DNA of 64,000 nt from contig NC_135158.1 of the NCBI RefSeq assembly GCF_050948215.1, forward strand, positions 1,777,822-1,841,821, in the 5' to 3' direction. The first letter of the stretch is position 1; every line of letters starts with the position of its first letter. Below are positions 41,801 to 53,800 of this stretch, piece by piece. The notes under the pieces were generated by a model. The model was not told the DNA's origin and made no database searches. It worked only from the letters and a program-made list of their open reading frames with translations. The stretch comes from Halictus rubicundus. Lineage: Eukaryota > Arthropoda > Insecta > Hymenoptera > Halictidae. The position numbers and the translations under genes are program-made.

Positions 41801-44800
41801 CCGACATAGAACCTCCGCAAGACTTACAGACGACTAAATATCGATTGACTTTTGTTCGAAATATTTTTGTCAGATTATTGGAAATGCGTGAAAAATAGAA
41901 ATGAAAATCTAAGAAAATGGACTTTTCCGATGTGGGGGAAGACAAATACTTTTGGTAAACGTTTCGAAGTGCTACCTCCTATCCGATTTCAATGACCTTG
42001 AAAAATGTTGTGGATATCACCATACTGAACAACATTTCCCTTTGTAGTTTTTGGCGCTCAGCTTCAGTTTATGAGATACTTACAGAGAACTACATTTGGG
42101 CAAAATAATTATCTTCATAAAAATTTCGAATAACGATGAAAGATAAAAAAATTTTTATTCGTTATTCGAAGGTACGAATAAAAAAATATCTTTATTCGAC
42201 GAGTATGGAATAAATAATTAATGATTAATAATTTTATTCAACGAGAGTTTATCCGACGAATAAAGATAATTTTTTTTATTCGAAGCGGATTTATTCGAAC
42301 TTCGAATAATTTTTTCATCTTTTATCTGTATCTTTTATTCGCAGGCTTCGAATTTGAGAAAACTTTACTTGTAAATGCATGGAGTAGGTCTGGTTTAGGT
42401 CTGGATTACGTCCCCAAATCTTACTAGGACTAGGATATCTCCTCGATCTCCTCGTTAGGAGTGGTCGAGAGACGCGCGGAAAAGCGGTTTGAGCCCCAGC
42501 CGAAGCTGGGAATGATCACAGACGAGGTATAGAGTATAGGAGTAGACCAATCACCCAATGTATTTTCCTGTCTCATGCTCGGGGGGCTCTAGAGCCCCCG
42601 TGCCATTCCGTGTTACATCCTACCGTATCATCCAGAACTAATATTGTGGAACCAATATTTACAATGGCGCTGTTGCTGATAGAATTTTAAATCTCATGTC
42701 GAGGATTCTAGTTTAGACACCGCGCGGATGCTAGGCCTATATGATGAATGAAACTGTTAGCGTTTATTAAAGCAGTGGAATGTTGCAATATCGCGTGTAC
42801 AGTGCGACAAAATAAAATATTTTATATTGCAGTTTTAAGTTTCTACACTGTTTTCCGGAATATAAAAATGTTCAATATTACATAATGCACCTACAAAACG
42901 GTCAGAAGGCATCGAAACAATTGATTTTGTTTTTTTTTTAACGACGATGCAATTTATAAAAAATTCTGAAAAAATTAAGAGAAATTGTTTCAATAATATC
43001 TAACTACTGAATTTTTATAAAACTGGTATCTCTGAAACTTCAATTCGAAATGTGCACTTTCTTCAAATGATTGAACATCCAATTTGGAAATTTCCAGATT
43101 GGAAAATCTGTAAAAAATACACATTAATAATCACGATGAGACACAAATAACATAATAACATAAATGTGGTCAACTGAAAACTTCGATATAAAATCGGCAA
43201 TTTTATGCTTTCGGATGAAGGAATAGGGTTATGGTAAGGCGAATGCCTTCGAATACTGTTCCAATCAGGTTTTGTGACTGAGTTGTTTATTATTACAGAG
43301 TGATGTCGCGACAGCGTCTGGGGTAGTTCAACTAAAACAGGCGATTAAACTCGACTCGCGATTGAACTCTGACTCGGCTGTGACTCTACAGTGTCCTCCC
43401 CCCCCCCCCCCCGGGACGGTGTCGCGCGATTCTGACATCATGACTGAACGAGTCTGATCGAGCTCGATGAATGCGGTAGTGTTCGTATGTGTCGTACTGT
43501 TGCGTTCGTCGTTTATTTTCTCACTACAAACGTGAAAGAAAATAATACAACTACGTTCTGAGTCAGTAATTAAATAGATTGACATCTCGCAAAAACGATC
43601 AACTACATAATTATTGATTAATTAATTCTTAACTCTTTCGAATTTCACAATTAATATTAATTGATATTTTGCATGATTCTTTAAAGCTAAAATTTATGTT
43701 GTTTAAATGAAATATACATGAAAATATATAGTAAATTTCAATTTAATTTCTTTTTCAAGTTCAGTTACAAAATATATTCAAAATGGATGCGTATTGATAG
43801 TGTTAAAAAATTGTAGAAATGCGAATAATAATTATACGTATGGAGCAATGTTTATATGGAGCAAGATTTATGAAAATTGTATTTCTATAATTTGGAAACG
43901 TGGTATCTATATTTATTAATATTGTATTGATAAAGATAATTATAGATATATAACATAATGACATCAAATAAAAAAATATAATTTGAACATATAGTCGTAA
44001 CATCAAATATGTACATAACTCGTCAATCATTTGTATTTGACCAGATTTGATCATTTTTGTGGATCTAGTTCCAACATTTATTGTTCGTCAGCGAAGAGGG
44101 CGTAAGAAAACCAGTTGTTTACATGTGTGCATGTGAGACACAAAACCCCATATGGTGATTGGTCTACTCCTATACCTCGTTTGTGGTATGACCTTGAGGG
44201 CCATCAGTCCGCATATCGGCGCCGCACAGTGGGCAATTTGGACAAAATCGGATTCAAAATCAAAGAACTTTCGATAGAAATGAGGTAGAGCGATGAAATT
44301 TTTTTAAATTCAAGCTGAAACTTTGTAGAATATGGAAAAAATAGGGAGATTATTACCATCCAATCATTTCAACGAAAAAATGACTTCATTAGTTTTTGTC
44401 ACAAAAATCTATTTTTTGCAAAATCCTGAAGTCGTAGACACATTTTGAGACCAGTTTTGAAATCTGCGTGAACAAATTTTTTCCGCGCGTGGTATTGGAA
44501 AAACTAAAATTTTCTTGAATTTGTGCGCGTTTAACGAATTTTCTCGAGGTTAAAAAACGTTCGTACCACAATCTCTCTATTTTCCCATATTCTACAAAGT
44601 TGCAGCTTTCATTTTAAAAAAATTTCATCGCTCTACCTCATTCCTATCGAAAGTTCCTTGATTTTGAATCCGATTTTGTCCAAATTGCCCACTGTGCGCC
44701 GCCGGACAAGTTAGACGAGCCTGACGCGGTCAGGTTCTCTCGCTCGTCGCGATAGGTTCTGCCGTCGGTCGAGGACCTCACTACGGAGTGTAAAGGTTGA

Positions 44801-47800
44801 TTTTCCTAGGTGCGTCTGGACGCAGCGTTTTGCGATGCAAACTCCATTCGTCGTAACTCTCTGCTACGCGTTTGGACGCACAAGTTTGCATTCGTACAAT
44901 GCGGTTTGGTATGTCTTTCCTTGTTTGTCGCTTGAGAAGGAAGAGGAAACAGGATCGTCCGAACCCAAAAACGTGTGTCTGTCGATTTACTGTAGACGCT
45001 CGACGCGTACGTTTTCGTTTATACCTACGCTTTGAGACCTCCGAATGGTGCTCCATACGCAGACACATGTTTTGGGCCCATTGCTTCCGAAGCAGTCGAG
45101 ACGCAGACACGCGCGTTTTGCAACTCACAAAAAATGAACGAAAAACAAAGATTTCCGATTAGTCCATGTTTCTTAATGTTAAACAACTTGTTTGAAAAAT
45201 TATTTTTGGCTGTTAATATTTTAAGCTATGTATAATAATATCTCCGTAAAAAAATTTCTTTTAAAATCAGACTTTGGATCACTATTAGGCTATACAAAAA
45301 TAATTTTTTTTTATAGAATCGAAAATTTATAAACTTGATTATGTGCCGCCCGGCACCACTGTGTGGCATCCGGCGATTCAGGTAGTTGTACCGACCGATC
45401 GGCCGCTATTCATCGGTAGGTTTGAAAAAGCCAATGTCCCTTGTACTATGCATGGTTTTAATTAAGTTGTAAAATATATTAACCGAAACTAACCGCAAGA
45501 AAGAGGTCTCAAAATGCACTGAGTCCAGGAGTGATCGCGCACTTACCGAAGCTATCTGTGGCCTGTGTCAAGCTGGTTTATTTAATTTATTGCCAATATG
45601 ACACAAAACAAAATCCACTTGTTCACATTATTCAGTAAATGCTTTTGTATTAATATATTGCCATAAGCCTCCTCATTTCGTTTTTTATATATACTTTTTA
45701 TTTTTGTTCTTCATTATTTCATCAACATTCTTAGAAGAATTTCGTCATCTTCTGCTTCTTCCTTAAGATACATTGTATACATTAAAGTCGGTGAACCGAT
45801 CGACGGCGCCTACGCGCCGGCAGCTACACTGCGCCCCGCCAACTCCGCGAGATACTCGGGTGGATCTAGCAGCTCAGGGCTCGCGGGGAACACGGGGACG
45901 GAGGAGCGGCGTGCGCGTGGATCAGACGTGAATCGATCAGTTGGTGATTAACCGAAATTCGGAAAGGTGCTTCAGTTTTGATCCCTGTACGTCTCTTCGA
46001 TCCTTCAACTCCGTTCTTCCTTCAAAAGACTTCGAATCATTGTCGCCTCGAACCGGAGAGTGTTTAAACACTATTTCACGTGAACCACGGTATGGTGCGC
46101 GCCGAATAAGGCCAAGTTTTAGGAACGTGCTGTGTGCACCACCAACTCTTACGACGACGCCAAAGGGCGCCTGGCTTCGTGGGACCGCCCGACGACAAAA
46201 CCATGGCCACTTCGTGGAAACACCCCGTGTGCACGGATAATTTCGAAAAGTGACCACCGCACCGGAAAGCGCCGACGCGGGACAAAGAACCACTATCGGA
46301 CATCCGACTTTTCGCGGTCCTTGCGCCGCCTCATCCCGCCCAAAAATTGGGACATGGCGTGGGTGGTGTGGTCGTACAGTGGGGCGGTTACGAACCTCCC
46401 AGGTCACGAGGCGCGGCCGTTATGGTATTTCGCGATATGATCCGGAGCCCGAGGACCACTCGAGGGTACGGTCCTGCAATCTGGGATTTCACGCGCGCGG
46501 CGCGCCCAATTAGGCAAACCGCGTATAAGGCGTAGGGTGGGGAAAACAAGAATCAATCGCTTCTAGTAGTCGTGTTAACAACTGTAACGGAAGTACGATT
46601 CCGTGTCACGACGAAATCACCGAGAGGCAAAGCTGTCCCAGATCGAGTGTTAGGGAACGGGGCCCGTTTTCGTAGGCCATACATAACTGACCGTGTTCGA
46701 AGGCCATTTGAGAGGCCCTCAAGATGCTCGCAACAAAGGCTAAGTGCCGCGCACCATTGGAGTTGCTACCAGAACCCCAGAACCGTTTACTCCCCTCTTA
46801 ACCCTGAGGATCCTATGCCACAGCCTAGGTGGTGATACGAAGTGTTCTTGACGAAGAATACTCAACGACCCTGAACGCCGCACAGTGGTGCCAAGGCGGC
46901 AAAAAATCCTTTTTATAGATTGTCGATTTTTATAAAAAAAAATTATTTTTGTATAGCCTAATAGTGTGTGTATGATGTGCCAAAGTCAGATTTTTGAAAA
47001 AAAATTTTTTACGGAGATATACGCATGGTAAATAACCATTTCCTCACTCCTGGGAATTCATCAGTTTTCAGTGCGATAGTTATGTAATTACTCCGCCTAT
47101 AATTGAATACTTAGGGGTCTACAGATCATATGGGTTATTGCAAATGGCTTCAACTATTAACTGGCAAAAAAAATTTTCCAAACAAAGTTATTTAACAGTA
47201 AGTAATATGGACTAACCTGAAGCCCCTTTGCGATACGCTCATTTTTTATTTATGGAGGAATACAAAAAAATCCTTTGAATAGCTTCGATCTGGAACTAAT
47301 CGTTTTGGCAAGTTATAATATTGATCTAGCTTTGTGCAAAATTTCATGAGATACTTCGAGATGCTTTCATCGCAATTTAAGTTCAAATATCAACTTTCGG
47401 AATTTCCAAGATTGAATCGCGCGGAAGTCACGATTATTTGATGTTTCAGGTAAAATTTTTAAGGGATACATATCAGATAATCAAAAAAATGTGACATTCA
47501 TACATATAAAAAAATATTTATATATCAATTTTTTGTCAAATAAACAAAGTTATTAAATATTTTTTTATACATCAAAAATTAATAAATCATATGCACTTCA
47601 CATTTTTCTTTTTTATTTAGAAATATTCCTAAAAAATTTCGCCTGGAACATCAAATAATCGTACCTTCCGCACGATTCACTCTTGGAAATTCTGAAAGTT
47701 GATATTTAAACTTAAATTGCGGCGAAAGGGTCTCGAAGGGTCTCATGATTTTTTGCACAAGGTTAAATCAATATTACACCTTGCCAAAACGATTAGTTCC

Positions 47801-50800
47801 AGACCAAAATCTATTAAAGTATTTGTTGTATGCTTCCATAAATAAAAAATGGGCAGAAAACAAAGATTTTCGATTAGCCCATATTACTTAATGTTAACAA
47901 CTTTTTACAAAAAATTTTTTGCCAAATAAGCGTTGTACGTGTGGCAATCTCTCCACAAATTTTCAAACAAATTCGTTGGATAGTTTCGTTTTTACAGATT
48001 TCTTGCCGCTTTTTGGCCATTTGGCACCACTGTGCGCCATGGTGTGGCTGCACGAAGGGTGAAAAACATTATAAATGCTGTATTATTTTAAAAAACTACT
48101 TTACCGATGATAATGACCTATGAATCGAATCTCAATGGATTTTTCGATATTTTAAAAATTGTTGATTTTAAAGACGTGTAAAAAAACGTGTCACCATTTT
48201 TCCATTAAATTATAAGACTAGAACTATCACACTGATGAAAATGAGTTTTTGGGAGCTTATAGTGAAAACATAAGTGTCTACTAAAAATATTGGAAAAAAT
48301 GTTTTTTCACCATTTATTTGGCAATTATTTTAAACAAATGCAATGCTTTCATAGCATGTACCTTTCTAGAAATTTGAAGAAAATGAGGTTATAGCCCCAA
48401 ATGTCTCCTTTACGGACCTGTTTAAAAAAAACGGACACTTCCTCCCGTAGTCCCAATGTATTGGCTTTGACGTTACGCGCTACATAATATGTGTGAACAC
48501 TGTAGTCAATATTTCGACTGTAGCCAAATGCAATCAGCCGCGCACTCGTACCTCTACTCGGTACAACTAGACGAGGCAGTGAAGTACCAGCGTGCGTCCT
48601 TTGCTAATTATTTTGGAAGGATAACTTCAACTCTGTCGCACTCGAGTAGCTAAGTTTACGTCTACTTCCTCGTCTCATTGGACAAGATATAGATACGTCA
48701 TCGCATTCCTGCCAGGGAACCTTCCATCTAACCATTTTTAGATCATTATGGACAAGAATTCAAAAGTAGTGGTGAATAGCGGCCGATTGGTCGGTACAAT
48801 TACCTAAATCGCTAAACGCCGCACAGCGGTGCCGAGGTAGCACAAAATTCAGCTAATAAATTTTCGATTTTTATAAAAAAAATATATATTTTTTTATATT
48901 GCCTAATAGTGAGGGTATAATGCGCCGAGGTCCGATTTTTTAAAAATTTCACCCAAAACATCAAATAACCGTAACTTCCGCGTGATTTATTCTTGGAAAA
49001 TCTGAAAGTTGATATTTAAACTTAAATTGCGGTCAAGAGCGGCCGTAGCTGGCTGAGATTTTTTACACAAAGTTGTTTCAATATTACACCTTATCGAAAT
49101 GATCAGTGCCAGACCAAAATCTCTTAACAGATTTTTTATATGCTTCTATAAATAAAAATGATTAGCCCATATTACTTAATGTTTAACCACTTTTTAAATA
49201 AATCATTTTTGCCGAATAAACGTAGTATTTGTGGCAAACGTTCCAAAAATTTTCAAACAAATTCTTTCGATATTTACGTTTTCACGGATTTTTTTCCGCT
49301 TTGTGATCAAATGGCACCACTGTGCGCCATGTCCTTTGTTGGCCTGTCCCGCTCGAATTTTTAGGCGACCCCAAATTAAAAAATGGAATTTTCAAGAGAA
49401 ACAATAATACAGTGCGGTCACATATTTCCAATCTTTGTCAAAATTTTTGTACAAAAATGTTTCCACATTTTTAATATTTTTACACTACAAAATTACATTT
49501 ACATGCTAACTAATAATTGATGCTAATTATTTAAAAAGAACAGTTTTTCCCGATGGCGTTTCAAAAAACAAAAATGTTTCTATTCTTAAAGATAACTGTG
49601 ATATAAATTGTTTTGTGAAGGTTGTTTTCGTAAAAACTCATTTTCATCTGTTTGTTAGTTCAGCCATTATAATGTAATGGAAAAAATATTGACACTTTAT
49701 TTTACACGTCTGTAAACCAAGAATTAAAAAAATTTGTATAAATCCTCTAAGATACGTTCATATATCACTAAAAACTACAACATATCCAAATTTGAACAAA
49801 ATTCGAAACAGTACTTCGAAAAGTATCCGATTTCGCGTAGAGTGACCCTATATAAACAATTACTAACACTTTCTAAATAAAATTGAATGATGCATATAGT
49901 GTCTACAGAATGCCACAGTATACTTTAAAGGATGATTTAATCCACAGTTTAAATATTCATACGGCTTTTGTAATTACTTATATAGTTAAAGTAATTTCAA
50001 ACTTACTGTCTGTAGTTGTAAGCTATGTCAGCGAAGTATTTGCGTCTCTGTCTGTAAACCGGGTCCGTGAATCCAGGATGATCGCTATCCAATTCTGCGC
50101 CGTATGACAGAATTTGATTGGCAAACTTATCCAGATCTCTGATTCTCTGTGGGAACCACGGCACAGTTTCCACGTTATCCTTGTGATTTCTGTAAAAGAA
50201 AGTAAAGATGTTTATCACACTATCAACGAAGAACGTTTTTTAAACTAATCAAATATTTGTTCTAGAAATGAATTTGGTGCAATTTGCGAGTATAATTTGT
50301 TCCAGTATCAATGTTCGAAATATTTGTCGATTGCCAACAATTTTCAATGATTTAAAGTAGATGACGGTTTTTATGCAAATAATGTTTATTATTTCATAAC
50401 CAATAAATGCCGTTTGTCTCTCAATTTCATTACTCAAGTGTTTCAACTATTGTTTTTAACAATCACTAGAGTTCTTTGAGTCCAAATATGTTTGCTTGAC
50501 CATGACGATCTCAACCAAAACGAGTATGATTGCCGATACTTTGTGGTAACATTTCTTGCATGTTCTATGTGTCAGTCTACGTTAATTTCGTTCAATTTTA
50601 TTTGTTTATAACTTTGTAACGAAGCGTTTCTGACCGAACTTCAAATAACATTTTTTTCTTATTTCTACTCGTAGAATATGCTCCCGTAATTTTACCGGAA
50701 AAACTCGGGACAACCCGTACAGTGAATCCGCGTTTTATGTCAGCAGCCCGGGTTTTGTCGTCATAGGGATATCATTCTTTGATGCAGTGCCAAACGTAGC

Positions 50801-53800
50801 AAAGGACAGCGAAGCTCGAGAACTTTGTTAGGAAAGTTTTGCGTAGGAAAGAAGGACAGCGTATGCGAAAGAAAGAGACGCGGAGAGTCCAAGCGTTCGG
50901 GAAAGATGAAAAACTGGCGTGAGCTAAGGCCTTTAAATCACTACTTAAACTTTTTTATTATTAATTATTTTTCTATGAGATTTTAGCCAATCTATTTGTG
51001 GAATTTTTCTCATTAAAATGATACCAAACAGGATATGATTTGGATCATATTTACACTAATTTTCCGTTAATATAATTTTAATGGAAAGTAACTTTCATCG
51101 TTCATTACACAAGTATATATCATCAAAATTATATCATATTTGGTATCATTTTCATTTAAAAATGCCAAGAATATGTTGGTGAAAGTCCCATAAAAAAATT
51201 ATGAAAAATAAAGAAGTTTTGTTATTGGTTTAGTAGTGGTCTCCTAGTCTCACACCGGTATACCCGACCCATGTTATGTTTACGCTCCTCGGTGACCGAA
51301 GCCTGGGCAGCGAGCATCGCTGTCCTTTTCTACGTTCGGCGCGAATCAAAGAATAGTATGTCCAGGACGATACACGACACCAAGATCTGTGTTGCTGACA
51401 TAAATCGAAAATTCACTGTATAATAGTTTTGCACTTCACTTCATAAAAAGACTTAACGAATTAATTTCTCCATCAAATAAGTAAGATATAATGACCTAGA
51501 AATAATCGAAAAGTAACTGCTCTGTTCACGTAAAGTTTCCACTACCGCGTCAAGGTTTCCACCCGGTGCACACTCGACCATAAATTCATAGACGTCTGCA
51601 CAGCGAAGAGAGCTTCTGGATTCAATATGTAACAAATTAACTCCACTTTTCTGAAAATAAAAGCAGTCGAATGAAATTTATTATTTATTTCATTTGCGTC
51701 GCAGAATTGTACAGGAATGTAGAGCTATTCCAACAGATTATAAAGAAATTACGAACTTCCTCGCAGTATAAGTATGACTCGCTCTACTTCTCTTTAAATA
51801 TCTCCGAAACTAGTGCGCAGATAAAAAAATTATACTACTATCTGGTCTTTTTACGTACAATAAAATCCCATAATAAAAAATGTAGGTTTCCATTTGAAAA
51901 ACAAAGTTGACCTTCAAATGACCTTGAAAACGCCAGCCAAATAAAAAACTGATACTGCCCCCCTCTTTCCCCCTCGAAATCCCTGGACACGTGTTTTACA
52001 CTTTTTTAATATGTTTCATGCTTTTCGAGATATTCCGCTGGAAAGTTTTCGAATGAACACCCTGTATACGTACAGTATAGACCGTAAATATTATTAAAAA
52101 CTAAAAAACGTATACATATATAAAAGAAGGCAAAGAATTTATAAGTAGCTGACAAAATAAGGAAAATAAAAATTACACCAACAATTACCAAATAGCCTTC
52201 TATGTATAAACATGATAATCATTATAATATCTTTTGTTGGTTCAAGAAATATAAACACTTATTTGTTGTTAATCTTTGCATAATGGTCTTAGGAACGAAG
52301 AATCGAAGTCGATTCGAAAAAAATATCGATAGGATTTCCTCAAAAATATTCTGCCTACGCAGAAGTAACATTGTGCAAGGAGCGTTTTAATTATCTGCGT
52401 CTTTTAAAGAAATATTGTTTGACTAAATAATGGTTTTCCAACATTAATGCTACTACTTACCGAGTGTCAGGGAGATCTAGGGACCATTAAAATTTCAATT
52501 TAGAAAAAGGAACTGTGAGGTAAAAAAGGTTGAGACACGATGAACTTCTAAATGGGTCATTCCACGTGAAATCGAACACTTTTTGGAGTAATGTTTCGGA
52601 TTTCGTTTAAATTTTAATATGGTGTAGTCTTTAGTGACGTATGAACGAATTTTAAAGGATTTTCCGATATCTTACAAATGTTTCATTTTACAGACGTGTA
52701 AAGAAACGTGTCACCCTTGTTTCATTAAAGTATGAGACTAGAACTAACAAACCAATGAAAATGAGTTTTTAGGAGCTTATAGTGAAAACATAAGAGTATC
52801 TACAAAAAATATCGTTTGAAAAAAATGTTTGTTTCACCATTTATTTATTTTGCAATTGTTTTAAACAAATGCAATGGTTTCATAGCAGGTACTGTTTTAA
52901 AAATTTGAAAAAACGAGGATATAGCTCCAAGTGTTCCTTTTATGCACCTGACTTTAGAAAAGCGGACACTTTAAAATTGACGAAATTACAATTATTTGAA
53001 GTGAACGCTGCACCGCGATATGGTAGCGGCCGGGTGGCTGTATGCAACAATTTTTAAGACATCGGAAAATCCTTTAAGATTCATTCATACGTCACTAAAG
53101 ACTACAACAAAGGGCCTAGCCGATTAAGATGGTCAAAACTGCCCTTAGAGGTTTTTCAATGATTAATGAACCATTCGAAAGCTGTCCCAGAAAAACCCCT
53201 CTCAGCAAAATTTCAACCCCCTATCTTGCCCGTGAGGGTAGTTACAGGGTAAATTAGATTTCGCGCTTTTCCGCGCGTTTCCCACACTCTGATGCTTCCT
53301 AAAATTCTGAAAAAAATGTGGCATATTTTGGATCCTAAGACAGATTTTTGAGAATTTTTTCAGATTTTTTTCTTGCAAACTGTGGTCGTAAAAAATCAAA
53401 ACCTCAAAAAAATCGGAAAAATGTACATTTCTCAAAAATATGAAAACATGCTATTTTGCTGTTTAGTGCCCCGATAAAGTACCATAACAGGCAGTGTCGT
53501 CAATTTTTTTTAGATTTTTCGTTGTGGGAAGTCCTTGTCAAAAACAAGAAAAACCGAATTTTTTCGCCGTTTCTGCTATTAGGAGGAAAGTTACACTTGT
53601 TGGTTTTACCGCAGATATATATTAAGTCATTTTAAACATTATTACATTGAAACAAGTAAGTGTTTGACCTAAGAAATGTTTTAAGAGAAAAAATGAATTG
53701 TATTTTGTGCGGCATATACCAGAATGTTCGTAAGGTTTACAACATCGCCGGTTGGCACATCGGTTTAGGCGTCGGACTACGGAGCGGATACGCTGGGGTT

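Noticed and set aside
44781..45162. Frames of 115 (minus) and 96 (plus) codons as a sense/antisense gene pair
   Set aside because: They overlap on opposite strands in a GC-richer repeat block with repeated GGACGCA words. No protein family is recognisable.
45937..46513. Overlapping frames of 75-156 codons on both strands as genes
   Set aside because: Open frames in several phases on both strands are expected in a GC-rich island with few stop codons. None shows a motif, splice pattern or second copy.
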